A stretch of 64,000 bases of DNA, taken from the NCBI RefSeq assembly GCF_946479755.1, contig NZ_CAMLHC010000022.1, forward strand, positions 62,001-126,000, in the 5' to 3' direction. The DNA is from an uncultured Chitinophaga sp. (GTDB taxonomy: Bacteria; Bacteroidota; Bacteroidia; Chitinophagales; Chitinophagaceae). The number at the start of each line of letters is the position of its first letter. The stretch's first letter is position 1. The notes below the pieces were generated by a model. It ran no database searches. It worked only from the letters and a program-made list of their open reading frames with translations, and had not been told where the DNA came from. Of this stretch, positions 42,380 to 51,179 are shown in pieces. A program made the translations under genes and the position numbers.

Positions 42380-44536
42380 ATGTTCAGGATCAACCTTTAT
42401 CTATCCCTTTTACTTTTTTCACCCGTGATATTGCTGGCACAGCACAAAATCAGCGGGAAAGTAACAGACAACAGGAAACGTCCGTTGCCTGGTGTCAACG
42501 TGTACATCAAAGGCGCTTATGATGGCGCCACCAGTAAGGCAGACGGCAGCTTTTCCTTTACTACCACCGAAGCGGGCGAGCGCATACTGGCAGCCACACT
42601 GAGCGGCTATCAGCCCATGGAAATAAAAATCACGACAGAGAACGGCGAGCAATTGTCTATCGTGCTGAAGAGCGCCGCCAACGCATTGCGTGTAGTGACT
42701 ATTTCTGCCGGCAGCTTTGAAGCCAGCGACGATAAAAAAGGCACTGTGCTGAAACCGCTGGATATTGTGACCACCGCCGGCGCCGGCGCTGATATCGTGA
42801 ACGCTATCAAGACGTTGCCGGGAGCGCAGCAGACCAACGACCGCGAAGGCCTGTTCGTGCGCGGCGGCACGGGATACGAAACGCAGACGTTAATAGACGG
42901 TATGCTGGTGCGCAACCCCTTTTCTTCCTCGCTGCCGGACATGCCTGGCAGGGGCCGTTTTTCGCCATTCCTCTTTAAAGGCACTACCTTCAGCAGTGGC
43001 GGATATTCCGCGCAATATGGCCAGGCGTTGTCTTCCGCACTGGTATTGGAATCTACCGACCTGCCGCAGCGTTCTTCTTCCAGTGTAGGTCTGTCGGTCA
43101 TCGGCGCCAGCGCAGGCGTGGAGAACCTCTCCAGGGATAAAAAATCTTCCTGGGGCGTAGAAGGCGACTATACCAATCTCTCGCCTTATTTCCAGGTGGT
43201 GAAACCCAAACAAACGCCTGAGCTGGGGCCCGAAATCATTGGCACTTCCCTGAATTTCAGGAGAAAAACTTCCTCCACCGGTCTGCTGAAGTTCTACGGC
43301 TACGGCAACTGGAGCAAGATGGGTTTTAGTGCTCCCAGCATTGAATACCCGGGCGACAGGGAGTCCTACCAGGTCCGTAACGGTAACATCTATACGAACA
43401 TGACCTACCGCGAAAGTCTTGGTAAAGACTGGCGGATGTATGTGGGTGTTTCTTTCAGCAACAACCGGGACAACATTGTAACAGACACGCTGGGCAAAGG
43501 CCAGACGCCGGCAGATATCCGGCTCCGTTCCTCTCTCAGCCAGTCCCGTGTAATGCTCACCCGCAACATCGGCCAGTTCTCCGCTGTCCGTTTTGGCGGT
43601 GAATACCAGTACGCCACTGAACTGTTTACTGTGAACCAACGGTCTTTCAACTACGCTGACAACTATACGGCGGCCTTTGCCGAAGGAGATATTTATTTCA
43701 CACCCAGTTTCGTAGGCCGTGTAGGCGGCAGGGCAGAGTATTCCTCTGTGCTGGCCAAAATGAATGTGGCCCCCCGTGTATCGCTGGCTTATAAAGTAGA
43801 CAACTACAGCCAGTTCTCCGTCGCCTACGGTGATTATTATCAGAAGCCGGAGCCGCAGTATATCCGTTTTGACCACGGTCTCGGCTATATGAAAGCCACC
43901 CATTACATCGCCAGCTACCAACGGGTGGCATCCGATTATACTTTCCGTACCGAGGTGTTTTACAAGCAGTATGCAGATCTTGTGAAAACAGCGCCGTATT
44001 ATAACAATAACGGTAAAGGCTATGCAAAAGGCATAGAGTTGTTCTGGCGCGACCGGAAAAGCATAAAAAACGTGGATTACTGGATCTCTTATTCCTGGCT
44101 GGATACCAGGCGTGACTACCTGAATTATCCGAAGGAAGTGCAGCCTGATTTTGCCGCCACGCATACAGCCAGCCTGGTATACAAACATTTTTTCCCGAAG
44201 CTGAGCACCAATCTGGGGCTGACGTATACTTTCGCCACCGGCCGCCCGTACTATAATCCGAACCTGCCGGCGGATAAATTCATGTCGGAGAAAACGATGG
44301 ATTATCATGCGTTGGGCGTGAGCGCCAGCTATCTGACCACCATCCGCAAGGCTTTCACCATTTTTGTGCTGAGCGTGAGCAATGCGCCGGGCAATAAACA
44401 GGTATTCGGTTACCGCTATTCCAGCGATGGGTTGCGCCGTGGGGAAATCACGCCCACCGTGCCACGGTTTATTTTCCTGGGAATGTTCATGAACTTCGGC
44501 ATTGACAGAAGACAGGACGTTATTAATAACTTATAA
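42380..44536 (+). CDS. TonB-dependent receptor with carboxypeptidase-regulatory-like N-terminal domain
   Basis: A 718-residue outer-membrane receptor. After the signal peptide (MFRINLYLSLLLFSPVILLAQ) comes a CarboxypepD_reg-like domain (ISGKVTDNRKRPLPGVNVYIKG). A plug domain follows (NAIKTLPGAQQTNDREGLFVRGG ... TLIDGMLVRNP), then a beta-barrel. It is short for the family (often 750-1,100 residues). The substrate cannot be told. It is followed closely by a small exported protein and a winged-helix regulator, which may form a local uptake and control unit. ATG 42380 is preferred to the in-frame TTG at 42362. Confidence 0.92.
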   Translation: MFRINLYLSLLLFSPVILLAQHKISGKVTDNRKRPLPGVNVYIKGAYDGATSKADGSFSFTTTEAGERILAATLSGYQPMEIKITTENGEQLSIVLKSAANALRVVTISAGSFEASDDKKGTVLKPLDIVTTAGAGADIVNAIKTLPGAQQTNDREGLFVRGGTGYETQTLIDGMLVRNPFSSSLPDMPGRGRFSPFLFKGTTFSSGGYSAQYGQALSSALVLESTDLPQRSSSSVGLSVIGASAGVENLSRDKKSSWGVEGDYTNLSPYFQVVKPKQTPELGPEIIGTSLNFRRKTSSTGLLKFYGYGNWSKMGFSAPSIEYPGDRESYQVRNGNIYTNMTYRESLGKDWRMYVGVSFSNNRDNIVTDTLGKGQTPADIRLRSSLSQSRVMLTRNIGQFSAVRFGGEYQYATELFTVNQRSFNYADNYTAAFAEGDIYFTPSFVGRVGGRAEYSSVLAKMNVAPRVSLAYKVDNYSQFSVAYGDYYQKPEPQYIRFDHGLGYMKATHYIASYQRVASDYTFRTEVFYKQYADLVKTAPYYNNNGKGYAKGIELFWRDRKSIKNVDYWISYSWLDTRRDYLNYPKEVQPDFAATHTASLVYKHFFPKLSTNLGLTYTFATGRPYYNPNLPADKFMSEKTMDYHALGVSASYLTTIRKAFTIFVLSVSNAPGNKQVFGYRYSSDGLRRGEITPTVPRFIFLGMFMNFGIDRRQDVINNL

Positions 44537-44547
44537 TTCACACACAT

Positions 44548-45195
44548 ATGAAACGTTTACTCCTTTCCCTTTTGATGATGGGCGGACTGGCAACGGTCGC
44601 CACAGCGCAATCCGCGCAATACCAGGACGCTATGTCCAAACAGGTAGCTGACCTGGACAGCAGCGGCACTTTTGCGCCCGATGCGCTGGTCGCTAAAACC
44701 AATACTTTTGAACGCATTGCTGAGGCGGAAAAAACGCAATGGCTGCCGTATTACTATGCTGCCTATTGCCAGGTGATGTCCTGCTTTGTGGGTCAGGATA
44801 AAAGCAAGATTGATGAGCTGGCAGACAAAGCCGCTGCCAATCTCGACAAAGCGGAAACACTAAATCCGAAGAACTCCGAAGTGGCTTGTATCCGTTCACT
44901 GGTAGCTTCTGCGCGACTGATGGTGGACCCTGCCAGCAGAGGCATGAAGTATGGTATGGAGGCTGGTCAGCAGATTGAGCTGGCAAAGTCCTACAATGCT
45001 GAAAACCCGCGCGTATACCTGTTGCTGGGCCAGTCGCTCCTGTTTACCCCGGAACAATTCGGTGGCAGCAAATCAAAGGCGAAAACAATGCTGGAGACAG
45101 CCTTGCAGAAATATGCAGCCTTCAAACCTGAGAGCGCTATTGCTCCTCATTGGGGAGAGCCTTATGCCAAAGAGCTGCTGACCAAAGCCCAGTAA
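44548..45195 (+). CDS. Small exported helical-repeat (TPR-like) protein
   Basis: A 215-residue protein with signal peptide MKRLLLSLLMMGGLATVATAQ. The mature part is all-helical with TPR-like phrases (ADKAAANLDKAETLNPKNSEV, NPRVYLLLGQSLLF). No enzyme motif is seen. It lies 11 nt after the TonB receptor and is probably co-expressed. A periplasmic partner of the receptor is a reasonable guess, no more. Confidence 0.8.
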   Translation: MKRLLLSLLMMGGLATVATAQSAQYQDAMSKQVADLDSSGTFAPDALVAKTNTFERIAEAEKTQWLPYYYAAYCQVMSCFVGQDKSKIDELADKAAANLDKAETLNPKNSEVACIRSLVASARLMVDPASRGMKYGMEAGQQIELAKSYNAENPRVYLLLGQSLLFTPEQFGGSKSKAKTMLETALQKYAAFKPESAIAPHWGEPYAKELLTKAQ

Positions 45196-45229
45196 TGCGG
45201 TTATTTGGTTATTTTGAAATTTTATGATT

Positions 45230-45266
45230 GATTTACGGATGCCGGAATTTCCTGCATCCGTAAATC
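45230..45266. promoter_or_regulatory. Perfect 13-bp inverted repeat before the winged-helix regulator
   Basis: GATTTACGGATGC and GCATCCGTAAATC flank an 11-nt spacer, 38 nt before the regulator's ATG. There is no T run after it, so it could be an operator for the regulator or an RNA hairpin separating the regulator from the TonB receptor genes. Confidence 0.5.
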
Positions 45267-45282
45267 AGTTAGTTGGATGATT

Positions 45283-45293
45283 AATAATAAAAT
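45283..45293 (+). promoter_or_regulatory. AT-rich leader motif before the winged-helix regulator
   Basis: AATAATAAAAT ends 11 nt before the ATG, as in the leaders of atpF and the HIT-protein gene. Confidence 0.4.
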
Positions 45294-45304
45294 GTATAAA
45301 TAGT

Positions 45305-45604
45305 ATGGATTTTAAAGATCTGGACCCTGTTTTACATTCACAGTTGCGCCTGGCGATCATGAATGTTTTGTTGAGTGAAAAGGAAGCGGAGTTTACCTTG
45401 CTGAAGGAGAGAACGAATGCGACAGCGGGTAACCTGAGTGTACAGATCAATAAGTTGCGGGATGCTGCTTATATAGAAGTGGTGAAGCAGTTCAGGGACA
45501 ATTATCCGCAGACGCTGTGTAAGATCACGCCTGCGGGCAGAAAAGCTTTTGAAGATTATGTGCATGCCATTCAGGCTTACCTGAAAGTGGGCAAATCGAA
45601 GTAA
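45305..45604 (+). CDS. Winged-helix DNA-binding regulator
   Basis: A 99-residue cytoplasmic protein. The pattern HSQLRLAIMNVLLSE ... FTLLKERTNATAGNLSVQINKLRDAAYIEVVKQF ... CKITPAGRKAFEDYVHAI is that of the small MarR/ArsR-like winged-helix family, with the recognition helix in NLSVQINKL and the wing before LCKITPAGR. There is no metal-binding Cys pair and no effector domain. The perfect dyad at 45230-45266 just upstream is a candidate binding site. Its target may be the adjacent receptor operon (inference). Confidence 0.85.
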   Translation: MDFKDLDPVLHSQLRLAIMNVLLSEKEAEFTLLKERTNATAGNLSVQINKLRDAAYIEVVKQFRDNYPQTLCKITPAGRKAFEDYVHAIQAYLKVGKSK

Positions 45605-45613
45605 GCAGCGGGG

Positions 45614-46675
45614 CTATTCGGAAGCCAGTTCCATCTTCTTCAGCGGGTTGCGGGTGTTTTCCGCATAACGTTCCCGTTGTTCGATGATATCCAGGCAGGT
45701 AAAAATGGCCTGTCTGAAAGAGTTGGGATCTGCCAGGTTTTTACCGGCGATATCGAAGGCGGTGCCATGGTCCGGGGAGGTACGGACAATATTGAGGCCT
45801 GCCGTATAGTTGATGCCTTCGCCGTTGGCGAGGGATTTAAAGGGTATCAGGCCCTGATCGTGATACATGGCCAGTACGCCGTCAAACTGTGTAAACATTT
45901 CCCGGGCAAAGAACGCATCCGCGCTGTAAGGGCCGAAACAAAGGATACCATTGCCTTTGGCGTGCCGGATGGCCGGTGTGATCTGTTCAATTTCTTCCTT
46001 GCCGATCAGTCCCTCGTCGCCTGCGTGGGGGTTGAGGCCCAGTACCGCAATGCGGGGTTTATCGATGCCAAAATCCTTCACCAGGCTTTCTTTCATCAGC
46101 TGCAGCTTGGCGAGGATATTTTCTTTTGTTACAAACCTGGAGACTTCCGCAATGGGCACATGCTCGGTAAGGAGGCCTACGCGCATATTGTCGGCGGTCA
46201 TGAACATCAGTACGTCTTTGGCATTGAAGGCTGCTTTCAGGTAAGGCGTATGACCGGTATAATTGAATTGCTGGCTTTGTATGTTGTTCTTATGGATGGG
46301 GGCAGTGACCAGTCCCTGCACATGACCGTCTTTCAGGCATTGGATGGCTACTTCCAGGGCACGGGCAGCGTATTTGCCACCGGCTTCGTTGAGTATGCCC
46401 GGGGTGATCTGCACCTCTTCCTCCCAGCAGTTGTACACGTTCACCTGTTTGTGGTTTAACCGGGTGAAATCCTTTATAGACTGGTAGTTGAAGTTATTTT
46501 CATTCATCAGCTTCCGGTAGAAGTTGATGGTTTTATTAGATGCGAAAATCACCGGCGTGCAAAACTCCATCATCCTGTTGTCCAGAAAGGTTTTGATGAT
46601 GATTTCTGCGCCAATGCTGTTGATATCACCAATGGTGATGCCGATAACCGGTTTGTTGATCTGTGTATTGCTCAT
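45614..46675 (-). CDS. pdxA: 4-hydroxythreonine-4-phosphate dehydrogenase
   Basis: A 353-residue enzyme of the DXP-dependent vitamin B6 pathway, acting in the cytoplasm. Metal- and substrate-binding regions are visible: NYTGHTPYL, LNPHAGDEGLIG and AMYHDQGLIPFK. ATG 46675 (MSNTQINKPVIGITIGD) is preferred; the frame extends to 46702 but would add a non-conserved leader. It is divergent from rsmA and converges closely on the winged-helix regulator (9 nt between stops). Confidence 0.96.
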   Translation of the reverse strand: MSNTQINKPVIGITIGDINSIGAEIIIKTFLDNRMMEFCTPVIFASNKTINFYRKLMNENNFNYQSIKDFTRLNHKQVNVYNCWEEEVQITPGILNEAGGKYAARALEVAIQCLKDGHVQGLVTAPIHKNNIQSQQFNYTGHTPYLKAAFNAKDVLMFMTADNMRVGLLTEHVPIAEVSRFVTKENILAKLQLMKESLVKDFGIDKPRIAVLGLNPHAGDEGLIGKEEIEQITPAIRHAKGNGILCFGPYSADAFFAREMFTQFDGVLAMYHDQGLIPFKSLANGEGINYTAGLNIVRTSPDHGTAFDIAGKNLADPNSFRQAIFTCLDIIEQRERYAENTRNPLKKMELASE

Positions 46676-46751
46676 ACTGATATTGCCTCCAATGAAAGGC
46701 AAATATAGCCAGTTTGCGGGAGAAATATTACGCCTTTGGCAGAAACAGGCT

Positions 46752-46759
46752 TATCTTTG
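46752..46759 (+). promoter_or_regulatory. -7 promoter element of rsmA
   Basis: TATCTTTG fits TAnnTTTG. Its distance to the ATG at 46769 is only 9 nt, so the transcript would begin within a few bases of the start codon. Confidence 0.5.
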
Positions 46760-46768
46760 CAGCCACAC

Positions 46769-47521
46769 ATGTATACATTAAAAAAATCACTGGGCCAGCA
46801 TTTCCTCACAGATGAGAACATGTGCAGGAGAATTGTGGAGTCCTTACCTGTAACAGAAGGCCAGCAAGTGCTGGAAGTGGGTCCCGGCGGCGGGGCCATC
46901 ACCAAATACCTGTTGCAGCTGCCAGGCATTGATTTCAAGGCGGTGGAGCTGGATAAGGAAAAGGTGCAATACCTGGAGAAAACGTATCCTGCCATTCAGG
47001 GCAAGCTGATAAACGAAAGCATTCTCGATACCGCCCTGCCTTTCGAAGGCCAGTTCCGGCTCATCGGTAATTTCCCGTACAACATTTCCACACAGATCAT
47101 GTTCCGGCTGCTGGAGTGGCGGGCGCATGTGGACGTGGCCGTGGGCATGTTCCAGAAAGAAGTGGCTGTGCGGATTGCTTCCGCTCATAAGAGCAAGGAG
47201 TATGGTATCCTCAGTGTGCTGTTGCAGGCCTTTTATAAGGTGGAGTATCTTTTTGAGGTGCATGAGAACTGTTTTAATCCGCCACCGAAGGTGAAGTCGG
47301 CCGTGATCCGGCTCACCCGGCTGGAGCAGCCGGCGGATATTGCTTCCGAGCGGAAGTTTACCGTGCTGGTGAAAACAGCGTTCAACCAGCGCCGGAAGCA
47401 GCTCCGTAATCCGCTGAAGCCCTTGTTTGACAAGGAAACTTTGCAGGACCCGATTTTCACGAAAAGAGCTGAAGAATTGACTGTTGCTGAATTTGCAGCA
47501 TTATCCCATAAGATGATATGA
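46769..47521 (+). CDS. rsmA: 16S rRNA dimethyladenosine transferase
   Basis: A 250-residue SAM-dependent enzyme that dimethylates two adjacent adenosines near the 3' end of 16S rRNA. Family motifs are clear: [19 protein letters not shown] at the N-terminus, the SAM-binding [12 protein letters not shown], and the catalytic IGNFPYNIS. The ATG at 46769 matches the family start; the frame is open further up but passes the promoter. Its TGA overlaps the start of the next gene by 4 nt (ATGA). Confidence 0.97.
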   Translation: MYTLKKSLGQHFLTDENMCRRIVESLPVTEGQQVLEVGPGGGAITKYLLQLPGIDFKAVELDKEKVQYLEKTYPAIQGKLINESILDTALPFEGQFRLIGNFPYNISTQIMFRLLEWRAHVDVAVGMFQKEVAVRIASAHKSKEYGILSVLLQAFYKVEYLFEVHENCFNPPPKVKSAVIRLTRLEQPADIASERKFTVLVKTAFNQRRKQLRNPLKPLFDKETLQDPIFTKRAEELTVAEFAALSHKMI

Positions 47522-48447
47522 GCAGAAAAGTATTAATTACCGCCAAGGTACATCCATATTTAACGGACCAGTTGCAGAACAAAGGCTTTGAGGTAGTGTA
47601 CGAGCCTTCCATTACTTACGACGGGGTGCACAGTGCTATTGCCGATTGTGTGGGGTTGATCGTTACCACCCGTATCCGGGTAGATAAAAATATCGTTGAC
47701 AACGCCCCGCAGCTGCAATGGATAGGACGGCTGGGTTCCGGGATGGAACTGATAGATGTGCCTTATGCGGAAAGTAAAGGCATTCATTGTGTCAGCAGTC
47801 CTGAAGGTAATATGGATGCCGTAGGCGAACAGGCGGTGGGGATGTTGCTTTGCCTGGTCAATAATATCCTGCGCAGCAACCTGGAGCTGAGAGAAGGTAT
47901 CTGGGAGCGTGACGGCAACCGGGGTTATGAGCTGAACGGCAGAACAGTGGGTATTATCGGCTACGGTCATACCGGCAGCAGCTTCGCCCGTAAGCTCAGG
48001 GGCTTTGATGTGAACATCCTGGCGTATGACAAATACAAGAAAGGCTTCGGTACGGCTGACGTAAAAGAGGCCAGTCTGACCGATATCTTCACCAATGCCG
48101 ATGTGGTGAGCCTGCATCTGCCACTGACGGAGGAGACGCTGCATATTGCCAATATGGCTTTCTTCCAGTCGTTTAATAAACCGGTTTGGTTTATGAATAC
48201 GGCCAGGGGCAAGCTGGTGAACAATACCGATATCATCGCGGCTTTACAGCAGGGCATCATTGGCGGCGCCTGTCTTGATGTGTTGGAAAATGAAAAACTG
48301 AACACCTATACACCGGCCGAGAAAGAGCAGCTGAACTGGTTGCTGAACGCCCGGAATGTAGTGGTGACACCACATATAGCCGGCTATTCCCACGAGGCGA
48401 GCATTAAGATGGCGCGCATCGTGCTGGAGAAGCTGAATATCCTGTAG
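47518..48447 (+). CDS. D-isomer-specific 2-hydroxyacid dehydrogenase (phosphoglycerate-dehydrogenase-like)
   Basis: A 309-residue NAD-dependent dehydrogenase. The nucleotide-binding motif is [14 protein letters not shown]. The catalytic Arg is in NTARGKLV, Glu in LDVLENEKL and His in [11 protein letters not shown]. It lacks the C-terminal ACT domain of many SerA proteins, so the serine-pathway role is possible but not certain; glyoxylate- or hydroxypyruvate-reductase-like activity is an alternative. It is translationally coupled to rsmA by a 4-nt overlap. Confidence 0.92.
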   Translation: MSRKVLITAKVHPYLTDQLQNKGFEVVYEPSITYDGVHSAIADCVGLIVTTRIRVDKNIVDNAPQLQWIGRLGSGMELIDVPYAESKGIHCVSSPEGNMDAVGEQAVGMLLCLVNNILRSNLELREGIWERDGNRGYELNGRTVGIIGYGHTGSSFARKLRGFDVNILAYDKYKKGFGTADVKEASLTDIFTNADVVSLHLPLTEETLHIANMAFFQSFNKPVWFMNTARGKLVNNTDIIAALQQGIIGGACLDVLENEKLNTYTPAEKEQLNWLLNARNVVVTPHIAGYSHEASIKMARIVLEKLNIL

Positions 48448-48467
48448 GGTCCTTGTCCCCGGACCCT
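48446..48467 (+). terminator. Short hairpin at the end of the dehydrogenase gene
   Basis: AGGGTCC and GGACCCT form a 7-bp stem with an 8-nt loop overlapping the stop codon. There is no T run directly after it, so terminator function is uncertain. Confidence 0.4.
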
Positions 48468-48543
48468 GTGTCCTGAATTAAATTGTTGATTTTCAATTGA
48501 TTTAATTCGGGAGGGTGCTTTTTTTTCTTTACCCGGAATTTAT

Positions 48544-48551
48544 TATATTTG
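48544..48551 (+). promoter_or_regulatory. -7 promoter element of greA
   Basis: TATATTTG fits TAnnTTTG and implies a leader of about 75 nt. Confidence 0.5.
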
Positions 48552-48632
48552 CAATAACACCCGTAAACAACGCTTCTGTGCAAATGGAGGCGTTGATTTT
48601 TTTTTCTTATAACCATAAAAAACAAGCAGGTT

Positions 48633-49106
48633 ATGTCTGGCATAAACTACGTTACGAAAGAGACCCTGGATCAAATGATGAACGAGCTCACCATTCTTAA
48701 AACGAAAGGTCGTGCTGAGATTGCCCGTGCTATTTCTGAGGCACGTGAGAAAGGGGACTTGAAGGAAAATGCCGAATATGATGCCGCCAAAGAAGCGCAG
48801 GGAATACACGAGGCCAAAATTGCGACGCTGGAAGCAGCGATTGCCACTTCCCGTATTGTCAGTGCAGATGCCATCGATACATCCAAAGTATCTATTTTAT
48901 GTAAGGTGACCATTACTAATATGGCCAACAAGAAAACCGTGACTTATCAACTCGTTTCTGAAACCGAAGCGGACCTGAAGGCGGGCAAGATCTCCGTTAC
49001 TTCCCCGATCGGGAAGGGCTTGCTGGGGAAGCAGGTAGGCGATGTGGCGGACGTACAGGCACCCAATGGTGTGATCAAGTTTAAGATTGACAGTATTTCA
49101 GTATGA
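48633..49106 (+). CDS. greA: Transcription elongation factor GreA
   Basis: A 157-residue factor that rescues backtracked RNA polymerase. The N-terminal coiled coil carries the catalytic acidic tip region in KGDLKENAEYDAAKEAQ, and the C-terminal FKBP-like domain has SPIGKGLLGKQVGDVADV. The length is normal. A terminator follows. Confidence 0.97.
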   Translation: MSGINYVTKETLDQMMNELTILKTKGRAEIARAISEAREKGDLKENAEYDAAKEAQGIHEAKIATLEAAIATSRIVSADAIDTSKVSILCKVTITNMANKKTVTYQLVSETEADLKAGKISVTSPIGKGLLGKQVGDVADVQAPNGVIKFKIDSISV

Positions 49107-49135
49107 TCCCCGGATGATGCTGTTTCACAATATGG

Positions 49136-49165
49136 AAGGGGTTGCAGCGATGCAGCCCCTTTTTC
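49136..49165 (+). terminator. Rho-independent terminator of greA
   Basis: AAGGGGTTGCA and TGCAGCCCCTT pair over 11 bp with one G-U, with a 4-nt loop, then TTTC and a T-rich stretch. Confidence 0.8.
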
Positions 49166-49258
49166 ATTTTGTTATTTTGTTATTTTGATATTGGGGGGAT
49201 GGAAGATTTTGTTATTTTAAAGGACCCGATCAGGGCCTGTCAAATAACCAAATGAAAA

Positions 49259-49269
49259 AATAATAAAAT
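49259..49269 (+). promoter_or_regulatory. AT-rich leader motif before the HIT-protein gene
   Basis: AATAATAAAAT ends 8 nt before the ATG. The bases around it also resemble the atpF leader (six A before, TCAAAT after). Confidence 0.4.
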
Positions 49270-49277
49270 AATCAAAT

Positions 49278-49667
49278 ATGACAATCTTCACTAAGATCAT
49301 CAAAGGAGAGATACCCAGTTACAAAATTGCGGAAAACGAGCGTTTCTACGCCTTTTTGGACATTTTCCCGTTGATGAAGGGGCATACGCTGGTGATTCCC
49401 AAAGTGGAAACGGACAAATTTTTTGACGTATCGGATGATTTATTGAGGGAGTGGTTGGTATTTGCCAAGCCTATTGCCAGGGCTATTGAGCAGGTGGTAC
49501 CGTGCAACCGGGTGGGGGTGAGTGTGGTAGGGCTGGAAGTGCCCCATGCGCACATGCACCTGATTCCGATTAATTCCGTGCAAGACATGGATTTTTCGCG
49601 CGGCAAGCTGAAACTGTCAGAGGAAGAATTTAAGGCGATCCAGGAACAGATAGTAGCGCAGCTGTAG
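49278..49667 (+). CDS. HIT family nucleotide-binding protein
   Basis: A 129-residue protein with the start TIFTKIIKGEIPSYKIAE and the histidine triad in VPHAHMHLIPI. Family members hydrolyse nucleoside phosphoramidates or related nucleotide conjugates in the cytoplasm. The length and motif are typical. It converges on a response-regulator gene with 2 nt between the stops. Confidence 0.95.
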   Translation: MTIFTKIIKGEIPSYKIAENERFYAFLDIFPLMKGHTLVIPKVETDKFFDVSDDLLREWLVFAKPIARAIEQVVPCNRVGVSVVGLEVPHAHMHLIPINSVQDMDFSRGKLKLSEEEFKAIQEQIVAQL

Positions 49668-49669
49668 TA

Positions 49670-50368
49670 TTATGACTTCACAGGGATGTTGAACCGGAAA
49701 CCGACACCGTGCAGTGTTTCCAGTTTTACGTGTGGGTCTGACTTGAAGTGTTTTCTGAGTTTGGTCACAAAAACATCCATGCTCCGGCCCAGGAAGTAGT
49801 CGTCTTTACCCCATACATGAGAAAGGATATCTTCCCTTTTCAGTGTTTTGTTGGGGTTTTCGCACAGGTATCTGAGCAGTTCGGCTTCTTTCTGGGTAAG
49901 GGAAATGGAGATTTCTCCGGTTTCGTTGTAGAGGCGGAGGTCTTCATAGTCGAACATCAGTTTGCCGATAGCGAAAGTGGTGCTTCTTTTGGCGATCTGG
50001 CTTCTGGTCCTTTTCAGGAACACTTCTATACGCAGGATGAGTTCCTGCATGCTGAAAGGTTTGCTGATATAATCATCAGCTCCGGTCCGGAGGCCGGCGA
50101 TGCGGTCTTCTTTTTCGTTTTTGGAGGTCAGGAAGAGAATAGGAATGTGGTCATTAACCGTGCGGATCTGTTGCGCCAGCGTGAGGCCGTCTTTTTTGGG
50201 CATTACCACGTCGAGCAAACAAATATCGAAAGTGCGTAACTGGAACTGTTCCCACGCGGCCTGGCCGTCTATACTGTGCACAACATCGTAGCCCGCTTCT
50301 TCCAACCGCTTCTTTGTAACTGCACCAATATATTCATCATCTTCCACCAATAGGATTCTTGCTTTCAT
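49670..50368 (-). CDS. OmpR-family response regulator, orphan
   Basis: A 232-residue regulator. The receiver domain has ILLVEDDEY, the phospho-acceptor Asp in ICLLDVVMPKKDG, and Lys in DDYISKPF. The winged helix has SMDVFVTKLRKHF and ends THGVGFRFNIP-like (LETLHGVGFRFNIP). No kinase lies next to it. ATG 50368 (MKARILLVEDD) is the natural start; 50407 would add 13 unrelated residues. It is close in type to the regulator at 53042, another orphan, and both resemble RprY-like Bacteroidota regulators. Confidence 0.93.
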   Translation of the reverse strand: MKARILLVEDDEYIGAVTKKRLEEAGYDVVHSIDGQAAWEQFQLRTFDICLLDVVMPKKDGLTLAQQIRTVNDHIPILFLTSKNEKEDRIAGLRTGADDYISKPFSMQELILRIEVFLKRTRSQIAKRSTTFAIGKLMFDYEDLRLYNETGEISISLTQKEAELLRYLCENPNKTLKREDILSHVWGKDDYFLGRSMDVFVTKLRKHFKSDPHVKLETLHGVGFRFNIPVKS

Positions 50369-50542
50369 ATTTGCCTGATGCTGATTAATAAAAAGCTTGT
50401 TGCGCAATTCATGCTTAACAAATGATGGTCATTTTTCATAGTGATGCTAATTTTCCGGCCTTGCCGGGTTAGCCATTGATTCAGGATGAACAATTTCAAA
50501 CAAAGTAACTACATTTTACGAATTTATGAAATAACCTTTTAG

Positions 50543-51103
50543 CTACCTGGAAATCCGTTCGGGGTGTTTTTGCAAAAACTGTTCCCATCCTTTTGCCTTG
50601 CTTACAGCGGCCAGCGGACTGCTTTCCTGGTAGAAGTGGCAGACTGCCACGGCCAGGGCATCCGTTGCATCGAAGTATTCGGGCCGTTCACCGATACTGA
50701 GGATACGTTGCAGCATCAGCCACACCTGCTCCTTATCGGCATTACCATTGCCGGTAACCGACTGTTTTACTTTTTTGGGTGAATACTCTGCTACGGGTAA
50801 ACCGGCATGCATGGCAGTGGCGATAGCCACACCCTGTGCTCTGCCCAGCTTCAGCATACTCTGTACGTTCTTCCCGAAGAAGGGTGCTTCAATGGCGAAA
50901 CAAGTTGGTTTAAACTCCTGAATCAATTCATGTACGCGGGAGTGAATCAGTTGTAAGCGTTCGTAATGATCCTTGGTCCGGGATAATTTCAGGACATTCA
51001 TCTCCATCAGACTGGCTTTTTTTCCTTCCACGTGGATGAGTCCATACCCCATAACCAGGGTGCCGGGGTCAATGCCTAGAATTATTTTTGCCTTGTTTGC
51101 CAA
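50543..51103 (-). CDS. ruvC: Holliday junction resolvase RuvC
   Basis: A 186-residue endonuclease that cuts Holliday junctions. The acidic active-site residues are in ILGIDPGT, AIEAPFFGKN and FDATDALAVA. The TTG at 51103 is taken as start (then ANKAKIILGIDPGT), because the family begins about seven residues before this motif; the ATG at 51163 would add a non-conserved leader. ruvB lies 2.7 kb away, ruvA is not in the window. Confidence 0.93.
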   Translation of the reverse strand: MANKAKIILGIDPGTLVMGYGLIHVEGKKASLMEMNVLKLSRTKDHYERLQLIHSRVHELIQEFKPTCFAIEAPFFGKNVQSMLKLGRAQGVAIATAMHAGLPVAEYSPKKVKQSVTGNGNADKEQVWLMLQRILSIGERPEYFDATDALAVAVCHFYQESSPLAAVSKAKGWEQFLQKHPERISR

Positions 51104-51179
51104 CCACAGTATATTTTTGCAAAAATCTTGATATCTGAACAAAAGTACCAAAATAATTCTCAATTACTTATTAGGAGCA

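Noticed and set aside
42890..44308. 472-codon open frame on the minus strand
   Set aside because: Antisense to the TonB-dependent receptor; no family features.
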